The notes under the pieces were generated by a model. The model had not been told where the DNA came from. It did no database searches and saw only the letters and a list, made by a program, of their open reading frames with translations. Below are positions 41,548 through 50,151 of a stretch of DNA of 64,000 bases, in pieces. Source of the stretch: Flavobacterium aquiphilum. Lineage in GTDB: Bacteria > Bacteroidota > Bacteroidia > Flavobacteriales > Flavobacteriaceae. Positions within the stretch are counted from its first letter, which is position 1. Every line of letters starts with the position of its first letter. The DNA lies in NCBI RefSeq assembly GCF_027111335.1, contig NZ_CP114288.1, positions 4,030,001 through 4,094,000 of the forward strand. The letters are read 5' to 3'. A program made the position numbers and the translations under genes.

Positions 41548-42072
41548 ATGACATTATTAGGAATAGGTTCAAGAATTGAACACCCGGAATACGGAAAAGG
41601 AGTAGTAACCAATGTTTCATCCAAAGAATATTGGGTAACGTTTATTGAAAATGGATTGGAGACTATCCCTTTGAACGATGAATTCAAAGTAATAGAAGCC
41701 GCCGTAGACGAAGTGGATACCGTAAGTTTCTCAGATGTAGAGCAAAGTTTACGAGACCTATTGAAAAAATGGTCAGATGTTTCCGAAATTGTACCGATTG
41801 GGGATAAATGGAAAGGCGGAAAACTGATATTGGAACCCGGGCAGCCAGGATTAGCTTCCAAAGAAATTCCGATTGACACTTTTTTTCATAAAATCATAAT
41901 GGTTCGAGACCGCCTGCGTGTAATGGAACAAAAAATCAACAGCAGTAAAATAGAAGAAATCGAAAAGATAGAATTACAGCAATACATCACCCGTATTTAT
42001 GGTAGCTTGACCTCTTTCAACATATTATTTAAGTCGCCAACTAATCATTTTGTTGGAGAAAAGTCAAAATAG
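41548..42072 (+). CDS. Conserved protein with an N-terminal UvrD-tudor-like segment
   Basis: The first 50 residues (GIGSRIEHPEYGKGVVTNVSSKEYWVTFIENGLETIPL) resemble the small tudor-like barrel at the C terminus of UvrD/PcrA helicases, which contacts RNA polymerase. The rest is helical (ERDLLKKWSD, VRDRLRVMEQKINSSKIEEIEK). No enzyme motif is present. It may bind nucleic acid or RNA polymerase, but this is only a fold-level guess. The neighbours give no hint. Confidence 0.75.
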   Translation: MTLLGIGSRIEHPEYGKGVVTNVSSKEYWVTFIENGLETIPLNDEFKVIEAAVDEVDTVSFSDVEQSLRDLLKKWSDVSEIVPIGDKWKGGKLILEPGQPGLASKEIPIDTFFHKIIMVRDRLRVMEQKINSSKIEEIEKIELQQYITRIYGSLTSFNILFKSPTNHFVGEKSK

Positions 42073-42238
42073 ATTTTAAGAAACATTTAATTTTAATACG
42101 CTTTTTTATACGTAATTTTATAATCCTAATTCAGCTTTTTAAAATTATGAAATGAGCATGATTAAAAATTTGTTCGCAACCATTAATCTTGATATGCGAA
42201 TTATATATGACCTTTAAAAACCATAAATAATTAACTAT

Positions 42239-42766
42239 ATGAAAAAAATAATCCTTTCAGCTGCTGTAATTATCGCTGTAATAATTGGTTGTAAAACCAA
42301 TAGCAAATCAAGTGATTCCAAAAGTTTAAACTTAACTTTTGAACCTAAAAGCAATAGCAAAGTAAGCGGAACAGCTTCTTTTACTGAGAAAAATGGAAAA
42401 GTAACTTTTGTTGCTAAAATTTCAGGTTTACAACCGGGTGTCCATGCCATTCACATTCATGAAAAATCAGATTGTTCAGCTCCTGACGGAAGCTCAGCAG
42501 GAGGACACTGGAATCCTACCTTCAAAAAACACGGAAAATGGGGCGTTGGAGAATACCACAAAGGAGATATTGGTAATTTTACAGCTGATGAAAAAGGAAA
42601 CGGAACTATCACTTTGACTACTGACGAATGGTGCATTGGTTGTGGCGACGCTACAAAAGACATCATCGGAAAAGGGATTATCGTACACCAAGGAGCTGAT
42701 GATTTTACAACCCAGCCAACTGGTAATGCCGGAGGTAGAGTAGCTTGTTCTGCAATAATAAAATAA
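42239..42766 (+). CDS. sodC: Cu/Zn superoxide dismutase, lipoprotein
   Basis: This 175-residue lipoprotein (lipobox IIGC, Cys18) has the SodC metal sites: HAIHIHE, GGHWNP, HKGDIGN and VHQGADDF, with the C-terminal GGRVACSAI arginine and disulfide Cys. It converts periplasmic superoxide to peroxide and oxygen. The electrostatic-loop area carries WCIGCGDATKD, an additional Cys pair in the place where most SodC have a short cysteine-free loop. Confidence 0.93.
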   Translation: MKKIILSAAVIIAVIIGCKTNSKSSDSKSLNLTFEPKSNSKVSGTASFTEKNGKVTFVAKISGLQPGVHAIHIHEKSDCSAPDGSSAGGHWNPTFKKHGKWGVGEYHKGDIGNFTADEKGNGTITLTTDEWCIGCGDATKDIIGKGIIVHQGADDFTTQPTGNAGGRVACSAIIK

Positions 42767-42779
42767 AAAGGAAATTCTC

Positions 42780-43349
42780 TTGAAAGAAAAAGAGCATCTC
42801 TATTTCAAAAATGCATCAGATTGGCGGGAATGGTTACACAAAAACCATAATTCGTCAACTGGTGTTTATTTGATTTTCTACAAAGTCAGCAGTCCATTTG
42901 AAAGCATGCGCTGGGAAGAAGCGGTTCAAGTGGCCATTTGCTACGGCTGGATTGATTCAACCGTTAGAAATATAGACGAACACGCCCGAAAGCAAATTTT
43001 TTCTCCTCGAAAAGACAAAAGTGTTTGGAGCAAACTCAATAAAACCTATATCGAAAAACTCATTGCCGAAAATCTGATGCATGAGAGTGGTTTGTCTAAA
43101 ATTGAAATAGCCAAACAAAACGGTTCCTGGAATTCATTAGACCATGTCGAAGATTTGATAATTCCTGATGATTTAGCCCAAGCATTCGATCAAAATCAAA
43201 TTGCTTTTGAAAATTATAAAAATTTCAGTCGCACCTACCGAAAAAGCTACCTCTATTGGCTCAACCAAGCCAAAAGAACCGAAACCAGAAACACAAGGAT
43301 TTCCACTATAATTGAACTTTGCCAACAAAACAAAAAATCAAGGGAATGA
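42780..43349 (+). CDS. YdeI/OmpD-associated family protein
   Basis: The 189-residue protein shows the family hallmarks SDWREWLHKNHNSSTGVYLIFYK, the WEEAVQVAICYGWIDS motif and FSPRKDKSVWSKLNKTYIEKLI, and a C-terminal helix (SYLYWLNQAKRTETRNTRI). The start is TTG at 42780 with AAAGGA nine bases upstream; no ATG is suitable. It begins 13 bases after sodC, suggesting cotranscription. Family members have been linked with resistance to cationic peptides, but the activity is not established. Confidence 0.87.
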   Translation: MKEKEHLYFKNASDWREWLHKNHNSSTGVYLIFYKVSSPFESMRWEEAVQVAICYGWIDSTVRNIDEHARKQIFSPRKDKSVWSKLNKTYIEKLIAENLMHESGLSKIEIAKQNGSWNSLDHVEDLIIPDDLAQAFDQNQIAFENYKNFSRTYRKSYLYWLNQAKRTETRNTRISTIIELCQQNKKSRE

Positions 43350-43455
43350 TTTCCAAAATCTTAATTCTCATAGATTGAAAACCAAAATTTCACAAAAATT
43401 CCCTCGTCAGTCATTTTATAAATCCAAGATATTCCCTTTGCTTACTAAAAAAGCA

Positions 43456-43463
43456 TAGCTTTG
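43456..43463 (+). promoter_or_regulatory. -7 promoter element of the LETM1/TerB-like gene
   Basis: TAGCTTTG fits TAnnTTTG, 18 bases before the ATG. A TTTG at 43437-43440 is only 15 bases away, slightly short of the usual spacing. Confidence 0.55.
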
Positions 43464-43481
43464 CACAATCAAAATTAAAAA

Positions 43482-44690
43482 ATGATAAACCCTTCAGCAT
43501 CTGGTTGGATAGATAAATTCTTCACAAAATTAAAGTTATCAGAGCACAATGTTCCTGAAACTGAAGATGAGTTTTACCAAAGATTAAGAGATACAGGCTT
43601 TATCTACGGTCACATCATTTCGTTTGACACTCCTTTTGAAATAAAAAGCAAGGAATGGTTCAAAGAGGAAATTTCCAAAGTAGCCTTATTGAACGCTTTG
43701 TACGGCATTTTTGTTTTAACAACAAAAGAAAAAAAATCGTCTCTTTTTATCGAACAAGCCTATGCTTTCTACAGAGAAATGCACCCGGAAGGTTTTAGTT
43801 TATTCAAAAAAATACTTTCTAAAACCGCGACGGTTTTTACGTTGGAAGAAATAATCGGTCAACGTGTGCAAACAAATGAAAGCATCATTAATAAAAATTT
43901 TTCGCATTTAGTTACCAATGCGCTTCTTTTTATAGATGTTTTGGCTTTTCGCCAATATTTGATTCATGGCAAAATTCCTGACAAATACCTCAAAAAAATT
44001 GAGGAAACCATTGTCAACATTGTAACATTGGCTTTAAAAATAAAAACAAATAAATCACAATACGACGACTTGTTAATCAAATTATTTGAAGCTTCAATCA
44101 GATATAGTAAGTTTTTCAAAAAAGAAAACATAACTATAGAAAATTTAGACTTGGATTATTTCAATGCCGAATTGGAGAAAAAATACCTAATCGACATCGC
44201 TGGAATGGCATTATGGAGCGATGGTGTTATTGAAAACAATGAAGCTTACTTTTTGCACACGCTTTCCCAAAGTTTAGCAATTGAAGATGATTTTGTATCA
44301 AAAAGCATTATAAGCACCGACGGATTTATTGCGCAACACAAAAAAGATATTCCTTATTTCAATTATTCAAATCCTGTAAAGCATTTTTACGATCAAACTA
44401 CAAGAAGTGTCATTACTTTGATTTCTCGTAATAAAAAGAGATTATTGAAAGAAATCATTGAAAGTAAGGAATTGATGTTGCTTTTGGCTCATTCTACCCA
44501 CAGAGACCTGGACGAAAAAGAAAAGAAAAAAATCAAAAAGCAATTATTGGACATCTGCAAAACAGTGCCGTCACTGACTATCTTTTTACTTCCGGGAGGC
44601 AGTCTATTACTTCCTCTTTTGATTAAATTCATCCCTACCCTGCTGCCTTCAGCATTCAATGAAAACTTAGAACAAGAAGATGAATCATAA
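43482..44690 (+). CDS. LETM1-related, TerB-like protein
   Basis: The 402-residue protein has an N-terminal helical region, a TerB-like segment (LIDIAGMALWSDGVIENNEAYFLHTLSQSL, about 236-265) and a C-terminal LETM1-like hairpin with membrane-seeking character (CKTVPSLTIFLLPGGSLLLPLLIKFIPTLLPSAF). Proteins of this design in Bacteroidota are annotated as LETM1-related biofilm-associated proteins. LETM1 in mitochondria is linked to K+/H+ and Ca2+ exchange; the bacterial role is not known. Confidence 0.85.
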   Translation: MINPSASGWIDKFFTKLKLSEHNVPETEDEFYQRLRDTGFIYGHIISFDTPFEIKSKEWFKEEISKVALLNALYGIFVLTTKEKKSSLFIEQAYAFYREMHPEGFSLFKKILSKTATVFTLEEIIGQRVQTNESIINKNFSHLVTNALLFIDVLAFRQYLIHGKIPDKYLKKIEETIVNIVTLALKIKTNKSQYDDLLIKLFEASIRYSKFFKKENITIENLDLDYFNAELEKKYLIDIAGMALWSDGVIENNEAYFLHTLSQSLAIEDDFVSKSIISTDGFIAQHKKDIPYFNYSNPVKHFYDQTTRSVITLISRNKKRLLKEIIESKELMLLLAHSTHRDLDEKEKKKIKKQLLDICKTVPSLTIFLLPGGSLLLPLLIKFIPTLLPSAFNENLEQEDES

Positions 44691-44691
44691 A

Positions 44692-44719
44692 AAAAGACCA
44701 TCTATGCAGATGGTCTTTT
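44692..44719. terminator. Bidirectional terminator between convergent genes
   Basis: A perfect 12-bp stem, AAAAGACCATCT with complement, around ATGC lies between the stop of the LETM1-like gene (44690) and the end of the carbonic anhydrase gene (44752, minus strand), with A and T tracts on either side. Confidence 0.9.
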
Positions 44720-44751
44720 ATATATAGTACAATTCGCTATTGAATAATTAA

Positions 44752-45393
44752 CTATTGTGGAAATTTTAGTTGATAAACCTGATCCAAATCTTGATCCGAA
44801 CTAAAATTAACCCCTAAATCCGTTACATATCCTGAATTTAGTCCATAAACCCATCCGTGAATAGTTACTTCCTGTCCATTTTTCCAAGCCGATTGTATAA
44901 TGGATGTTTTGGCTAAATCAAAAACCTGTTCTTTTACGTTGATTTCTACAAAAGCATTAAAACGATCAGTTTCATCTTCAATAGAATTTAGATATTTATC
45001 ATGCAAACGATAAACATCTTTAATGTGGCGAATCCAGTTGTCAATTATACCGATTGAGTCATTACCCATTGCCGCTTTTACTCCACCACAACCATAATGT
45101 CCGCAAACAATCACATGTTTTACTTTTAAAACATTTACTGAATAATCCAATACACTCAACATATTCATGTCCGAATGGATTACCATATTTGCAATGTTTC
45201 TATGAACAAAAACCTCTCCCGGTTTAGCGCCAATAATCTCGTTCGCAGGCACACGGCTATCAGAACAACCGATCCATAATAAAGGTGGTTGTTGCCCCTT
45301 GGCTAAATCTTTAAAGAAATCCGGATCCAAATCCAACTGTTCTTCAACCCATTTTTTATTGTTATCTAATATTTTTTTATAGAAATCACTCAT
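44752..45393 (-). CDS. can: Beta-class carbonic anhydrase
   Basis: This 213-residue enzyme has the zinc ligands in CSDSRVPANEI (Cys43, Asp45) and HYGCGGVKAAM (His99, Cys102). It interconverts CO2 and bicarbonate in the cytoplasm. It follows the SulP transporter gene on the same strand by about 95 bases. The pairing suggests bicarbonate uptake or balance. Confidence 0.95.
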   Translation of the reverse strand: MSDFYKKILDNNKKWVEEQLDLDPDFFKDLAKGQQPPLLWIGCSDSRVPANEIIGAKPGEVFVHRNIANMVIHSDMNMLSVLDYSVNVLKVKHVIVCGHYGCGGVKAAMGNDSIGIIDNWIRHIKDVYRLHDKYLNSIEDETDRFNAFVEINVKEQVFDLAKTSIIQSAWKNGQEVTIHGWVYGLNSGYVTDLGVNFSSDQDLDQVYQLKFPQ

Positions 45394-45487
45394 TTTACTT
45401 TAATTTTAATTGTCTGTTTATTTATTACGTTCTGTAAATTTAATACAAAGAAAAGTATTGACGTTTTAATACTTTAAAAATCACAAT

Positions 45488-47143
45488 TTATTCCGGAAAT
45501 ACTTCTTTTACAACCTTCTTTTCCACGATTTCTCTTTTCACAAAATCATAGTGGTGTTCAATACTTACGTGATTTTGAATTTCGGCACTATTCTCCAAAT
45601 CGTATTCTTTTTTGAAGCCTATTAACTTCACTTTTATGTTATCGTCAATTGCCCTTGTTGTCTTGAATTCATGGATTAAATCCAAAATATCGTGGGCGAT
45701 ATAAACGGTATCATGTGCATTGATAACCACTTTGCTGTTCTCCGGAATATTTGCCAATGTCAATTTAATTGCCGCTTTATTCAAAAAAGAAACCTCTTGG
45801 GCCAAATCGATATTGATCACATCTCCGTCCACGTATTCGTCTTTTCTAAAACTGTACGCTCTTTTAAGGTTTCCTCTCAAAATAAATACAATACAAATAG
45901 TAATTCCCAACGCAACTCCTTTTAGCAAATCCATAAAAACTACACCCAAGAAAGTCGCGATAAATGGTAAAAACTGATATTTACCATAATCCCAAAAATG
46001 TTTGAATGTCGCTGGCTTCGCTAATTTGTATCCTACTAAGATTAATACTGCTGCCAATGTTGCCAAAGGTATCTTATTCAAAAGAACCGGGATTGTAAGC
46101 GCACAAACTAATAATAATACACCATGAATTATTGCTGATAATTTCGATTTGGCACCTGCAGCGTTATTAGCAGAAGTACGCACTACAACTGATGTCATAG
46201 GTAATCCACCCAAAAGTGAACTTATAATATTTCCTATTCCTTGTGCTTTTAATTCAACGTTTGTATTCGTAAAACGTTTGTGAACATCCATTCTATCTGC
46301 AGCCTCGATACACAATAATGATTCGATCGATGCAACTATAGCAATTGTCAAACCAATTACCCATACTTTTGGATTTGCTAATCCTGCAAAATTTGGTGTC
46401 ACAATAATTGCCTTAAATTCTTCCACAGTAGTTGGAACTGGTAAAGAAACCAAATGATCTTGAGCAATTGCCAAAGAACTTCCCGAAGCTGTAAAAAACT
46501 CGTTTAACAGCACACTGATTATTACAGCTACCAATGCTCCTGGCACCAATTTCAATTTCTTCAAAGCGGGTACTTTGTCCCACATAAGTAAAATAGCAAT
46601 CGAAATCGAAGTAATCAATATTGCTCCCAATTGCAAATGATTCAAAATATCAAAAACAGCCGAAAAGGTATTATTTTCATTCCCCTGAGCAAAAGCCTGA
46701 TCCCCTTCAAAATCGGCATCATAACCAAATGCATGAGGGAGCTGCTTCATAACAATGATAACACCAATACCAGCTAACATACCTTCAATCACATTCGTCG
46801 GAAAATAATTAGAAATACTTCCTGCTTTTAAAAAACCCAATAATAACTGGATAACTCCTGCAATAAAAACAGCAGTTAAGAAAATATCAAACGCACCTAG
46901 ATCGGTTATGGCTGTTAATATAATAGCAGTTAAACCAGCAGCCGGTCCCGAAACACTGATTTGTGACTGACTCAAATAACCAACAACTATCCCTCCAACA
47001 ATTCCTGCTATAATTCCTGAAAACAAAGGAGCTCCCGACGCCATCGCGATTCCTAAACATAGCGGCAGTGCCACTAAAAAAACAACTAAACCAGAGGCAA
47101 AATCTGATTTAAAATGAGTAAAAAGATTGATTTTTTTTGACAT
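45488..47143 (-). CDS. SulP family anion (probably bicarbonate) transporter
   Basis: This 551-residue protein has 10-12 membrane segments with SulP features (FASGLVVFLVALPLCLGIAMASGAPLFSGIIAGIVGGIVVGYLSQS, SQISVSGPAAGLTAI, GGLPMTSVVVRTSANNAAGAKSKLS) and a C-terminal STAS domain (from about 430). The ATG at 47143 is preferred to the upstream in-frame start at 47188 because it begins MSKKINLFTHFKSDF, typical of the family. Neighbouring carbonic anhydrase points to bicarbonate as substrate, as in BicA, rather than sulfate; that is inference. Confidence 0.92.
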   Translation of the reverse strand: MSKKINLFTHFKSDFASGLVVFLVALPLCLGIAMASGAPLFSGIIAGIVGGIVVGYLSQSQISVSGPAAGLTAIILTAITDLGAFDIFLTAVFIAGVIQLLLGFLKAGSISNYFPTNVIEGMLAGIGVIIVMKQLPHAFGYDADFEGDQAFAQGNENNTFSAVFDILNHLQLGAILITSISIAILLMWDKVPALKKLKLVPGALVAVIISVLLNEFFTASGSSLAIAQDHLVSLPVPTTVEEFKAIIVTPNFAGLANPKVWVIGLTIAIVASIESLLCIEAADRMDVHKRFTNTNVELKAQGIGNIISSLLGGLPMTSVVVRTSANNAAGAKSKLSAIIHGVLLLVCALTIPVLLNKIPLATLAAVLILVGYKLAKPATFKHFWDYGKYQFLPFIATFLGVVFMDLLKGVALGITICIVFILRGNLKRAYSFRKDEYVDGDVINIDLAQEVSFLNKAAIKLTLANIPENSKVVINAHDTVYIAHDILDLIHEFKTTRAIDDNIKVKLIGFKKEYDLENSAEIQNHVSIEHHYDFVKREIVEKKVVKEVFPE

Positions 47144-47423
47144 AATAATAAGTTTAAATTCATTTTTTTTACTGCCGGTCAATACCATTGCAGTGGTAGG
47201 AAGACATACAAATCTTAAAGTTGCATATCTGAAAAAAGAACACCAATATCACTATCTCCAATATTTTATTAAACAAATCCACTATTAACCAGTGGATTAA
47301 AAAACAATCTTAATCCTTTATGGCAAAGGTGATAAATAAAATACTGACTCTAAAATCTAAAACAGATTAGAGCAATTACAAGGCTAATAATAACCATTTA
47401 ATGATAATGAAATCGTCAAAAAA

Positions 47424-47723
47424 CTATGCCAAGTTTGGAGGAGGTAAAAATATCGTCGCACAAATTAAATCATGTCTAGATAAATTCTCAAAAATTATAC
47501 GTCCTGAGCCTTTTTCTGTTTCCAAAAAAGACACTTCAAAAAACGGGTTGAAAGTATAATATTTTATGTCATGCTTTATTTCTTCAATAGAGGAAGAAGT
47601 AGAAGTATTACAGTCTTCACATAGGCTCGTAGGATCTTTGTCTTTTTCCAGATAAGCCACTATCGTTGGGGCCACTAGAAATAGCATAAAAAAGATTAAT
47701 ACGATACTTGCAAAGGTTCTCAT
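47424..47723 (-). CDS. Small exported protein of unknown function
   Basis: The 99-residue product has an N-terminal hydrophobic segment (residues 3-24) that could be a signal anchor, then LCEDCNTSTSSSIEE with a Cys pair and a C-terminal tail ending IFLPPPNLA. It resembles small exported proteins found beside copper/heavy-metal genes by its CxxC and tail, but no metal gene is next to it. I do not recognise a family. Confidence 0.6.
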   Translation of the reverse strand: MRTFASIVLIFFMLFLVAPTIVAYLEKDKDPTSLCEDCNTSTSSSIEEIKHDIKYYTFNPFFEVSFLETEKGSGRIIFENLSRHDLICATIFLPPPNLA

Positions 47724-47791
47724 GGCGGCAAAAGTAAATGATAGAAATTGAATTAAAAAATTAGTTTTATGAAATTAATTTATAATTAACA

Positions 47792-47834
47792 AAAAATAGC
47801 CTAATTAAATTAAAATTTAACTAGGCCATTTTTG
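47792..47834 (-). terminator. Terminator of dps
   Basis: Interrupted stem arms AAAAATAGCCTA and TAGGCCATTTTT lie 13 bases past the dps stop on the minus strand and end in T-rich sequence. Confidence 0.7.
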
Positions 47835-47846
47835 AATTTGCTTGAT

Positions 47847-48326
47847 TTACAAACTTTCTTCTAACCAGGCATTCATCATCCAAATCGTTTTTTCCTGCTC
47901 AACAATAAAATCACTCATCATCGAATTGGTACCTTCATCATTGATATCCGATGCTTTAGAAAGAATTTCCCTTTCTATTTTTAGTAATTTAGAAAGTGAA
48001 TCCACTATCAATTTAATACTTGCGACGTCATTTGAAATATTCTTTCGTACAGGCAATTGATTAAATTTAATGTAGTCTTCAAATGTATGTAATGGTCTTC
48101 CTCCCAGTGTCAAAACTCTTTCTGCTATCAAATCAATTTTTAACTGTGAGTCGTTATATAATTCTTCAAATTTAAGATGTAAATCGAAAAAACGTCTTCC
48201 TCTGATATTCCAGTGCAAACCTCTTAAACTTTGATAATAGATTTGATAATTGGACAAAAGTACATTCAGTTCGACTATTATAACTTCTGATTCCTCGATA
48301 GGTAATCCAATTGTATTTACTTTCAT
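47847..48326 (-). CDS. dps: Dps family DNA-binding ferritin-like protein
   Basis: The 159-residue Dps/ferritin-like protein has the ferroxidase signature LRGLHWNIRGRRFFDLHLKFEELYND (about 39-64, His-Trp plus acidic ligands) and the four-helix layout ending EKTIWMMNAWLEE. Dps dodecamers oxidise iron with peroxide and shield DNA. It is divergent from oxyR with 185 bases between, the usual arrangement for OxyR control. Confidence 0.95.
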   Translation of the reverse strand: MKVNTIGLPIEESEVIIVELNVLLSNYQIYYQSLRGLHWNIRGRRFFDLHLKFEELYNDSQLKIDLIAERVLTLGGRPLHTFEDYIKFNQLPVRKNISNDVASIKLIVDSLSKLLKIEREILSKASDINDEGTNSMMSDFIVEQEKTIWMMNAWLEESL

Positions 48327-48484
48327 GCTTTTTATTTTAATAATTTATTTTTAATGATAAAGTGAACTTTCCATTCAAAGTAATATTGCCTTAAATTTAC
48401 AATAAAACATCAAATCATCCTTTTATTCTTATCAAAGTTATGCCATAAACGCAAAAACATACCATAAACTAAATTGATTGTTTT

Positions 48485-48492
48485 TATATTTG
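48485..48492 (+). promoter_or_regulatory. -7 promoter element of oxyR
   Basis: TATATTTG, a perfect TAnnTTTG, lies 20 bases upstream of the oxyR ATG. The preceding 110 bases, shared with the dps promoter, should hold OxyR binding sites. Confidence 0.65.
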
Positions 48493-48511
48493 CATAAAAA
48501 TAGACTATCTC

Positions 48512-49453
48512 ATGACAATAACACAACTCAAATATGTATTGGCTGTAGCCGAACACAAAAATTTCACATTGGCTGCCGAAAAATGTTTTGTCACTCAACC
48601 AACATTGAGTATGCAAATTCAGAAAATTGAAGAGGAACTCAATATTCAAATTTTTGATCGTACCAAAAAACCGATCCAACTGACTGACATTGGTCAAAAA
48701 ATTGTAAGCCAGGCCAAAAACATAGTTAATGAAGCCGATCGCATACAAGACATCGTAGAACAACAAAAAGGATTCATCGGTGGCGAATTCAGACTCGGAA
48801 TTATTCCAACAATCATGCCTACATTACTTCCAATGTTTTTAAATAATTTCATCAAGAAATATCCGAAAGTAAAATTGATTATTGAGGAATTGAATACTGA
48901 AGAGATTATTACAAAACTAAAAAATGGGAATCTGGATGCCGCTATTGCTGCAACTCCACTTGAGGATGAAAAAATCAAAGAAATTGTTCTTTACTTCGAA
49001 CCTTTCGTTGCTTACATCCCAGAAAGTAACGCCATGTTTCAAAAACAGGAAATTGAAGTTGAAGACCTTAACATCAATGAGATTTTATTACTTCAGGACG
49101 GACATTGTTTCAGGGACGGGATTTTAAATTTATGCAAAAACAGAAATGAAAGTGGATTGAAATCATTCCAAATTGAAAGCGGTAGTTTTGAAACATTGAT
49201 CAAACTGGCTGATGAAGGATTAGGAACCACTTTACTGCCTTATTTACACACTTTGGACTTAAAAGAATCCGACAAAGCGAAACTAAGACATTTTAAAGAA
49301 CCAAAACCAGCCCGAGAAGTAAGTTTAATTTACCCGAAAAGCGAATTAAAAATACAAATCATCGATGCATTAAGAAGCAGTATTTCTGGAGTTATAAAAG
49401 GAGCCATTGTATTTCAAAATGTTCAAATCGTAAGCCCTCTCTTGAAAAAATAA
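48512..49453 (+). CDS. oxyR: Hydrogen-peroxide-sensing regulator OxyR
   Basis: This 313-residue LysR-family protein has an N-terminal helix-turn-helix (MTITQLKYVLAVAEHKNFTLAAEKCFVTQPTLSMQIQKIE) and a periplasmic-binding-like sensor domain. The OxyR-specific redox pair lies in DGHCFRDGILNLC (Cys about 202 and 211), which forms a disulfide on peroxide exposure. With dps facing it, regulation of peroxide and iron defence is well supported. Confidence 0.95.
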   Translation: MTITQLKYVLAVAEHKNFTLAAEKCFVTQPTLSMQIQKIEEELNIQIFDRTKKPIQLTDIGQKIVSQAKNIVNEADRIQDIVEQQKGFIGGEFRLGIIPTIMPTLLPMFLNNFIKKYPKVKLIIEELNTEEIITKLKNGNLDAAIAATPLEDEKIKEIVLYFEPFVAYIPESNAMFQKQEIEVEDLNINEILLLQDGHCFRDGILNLCKNRNESGLKSFQIESGSFETLIKLADEGLGTTLLPYLHTLDLKESDKAKLRHFKEPKPAREVSLIYPKSELKIQIIDALRSSISGVIKGAIVFQNVQIVSPLLKK

Positions 49454-49462
49454 TTCAACAAA

Positions 49463-49490
49463 AAAAGGAACCAAACGGTTCCTTTTCTCT
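49463..49490 (+). terminator. Terminator of oxyR
   Basis: A 10-bp perfect stem AAAAGGAACC with complement, around AAAC, is followed by TCTCTTTT and starts 10 bases after the stop. Confidence 0.85.
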
Positions 49491-49495
49491 TTTAA

Positions 49496-49575
49496 AGTTT
49501 TATCGCTTTTTCCCAATCCTTATAAAAACTGAACAAAAGCTTAGCTTTCTTATCACCTTCTTTCGGCCATCATAA
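49496..49575 (-). pseudogene. Possible 3' gene remnant
   Basis: On the minus strand a short frame reads ...GDKKAKLLFSFYKDWEKAIKL before TAA, with a stop just upstream that a one-base change would remove. Composition is protein-like, but the fragment is only about 25 codons. It may be the decayed end of a lost gene in this 350-base gap; otherwise the gap holds only terminators. Confidence 0.3.
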
Positions 49576-49776
49576 ACATTTAAGACACGACAAAAAAGGT
49601 TTAAATATTTTGTTTTAGTAAACAGGTACAAAATTACCTAAATAATTTAATTTAACAAAAATAAAAATATCCCAAAAGACAAATACCATCGACAAATTAC
49701 ATGTTTTACACATAATTTGAAGTCCAATAGCTACAGAATCGAGTCTTGTTAAAAAATTAAAAAAAAAGCATAAAAA

Positions 49777-49798
49777 AAGGAACCAAAATTGATTCCTT
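49777..49798 (-). terminator. Small hairpin ending the 65-residue gene
   Basis: AAGGAACCAA pairs with TTGATTCCTT with one mismatch, and the plus-strand A run on its left gives a U tract on the minus-strand transcript. It lies just after the 49805 stop. Confidence 0.65.
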
Positions 49799-49804
49799 AT
49801 TATT

Positions 49805-50002
49805 TTATGGGTTCACAATTACTAAACACTGTTTTAATTCTGGTTTTTCGATTGTAAAACTAAACAACCATTCTCTTAATTGATCCAATTCAAAAGGTAA
49901 AAGTGTTCTTATTGCTTTTTCTAATTCTTTACAAAAAAGTACCGGGTCAAAACTCACTCTTTCCAACACAGACTTAGTGTAATCAAACATTACTTTAGAC
50001 AT
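49805..50002 (-). CDS. Small conserved-looking hypothetical protein
   Basis: This 65-residue cytoplasmic protein (MSKVMFDYTKSVLERVSFDPVLFCKELEKAIRTLLPFELDQLREWLFSF...) is amphipathic and helical, and its own terminator follows. Base use is like that of the neighbours. Its acidic-hydrophobic pattern would fit a small regulatory or adaptor protein, but no family was recognised. Confidence 0.7.
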   Translation of the reverse strand: MSKVMFDYTKSVLERVSFDPVLFCKELEKAIRTLLPFELDQLREWLFSFTIEKPELKQCLVIVNP

Positions 50003-50151
50003 AAATTAAGATTTTTTGGGGTTATATCTTGATTTCAACATGATGTAAATTTACATTTTTTTCAAATACAATCTTTTTTTTTAACACAGAAATATAAAAT
50101 TTATAACGTTTTCGCTATAAAATTTTACAAATCAACGGCTTAACAAAAAGC

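Noticed and set aside
45488..47143. Sulfate as the assigned SulP substrate
   Set aside because: Adjacent carbonic anhydrase makes bicarbonate more plausible, and no sulfur assimilation genes are near.
47144..47188. Longer SulP start
   Set aside because: The extra residues are not SulP-like; the ATG at 47143 begins the conserved MSKKINLFTHFKSDF.
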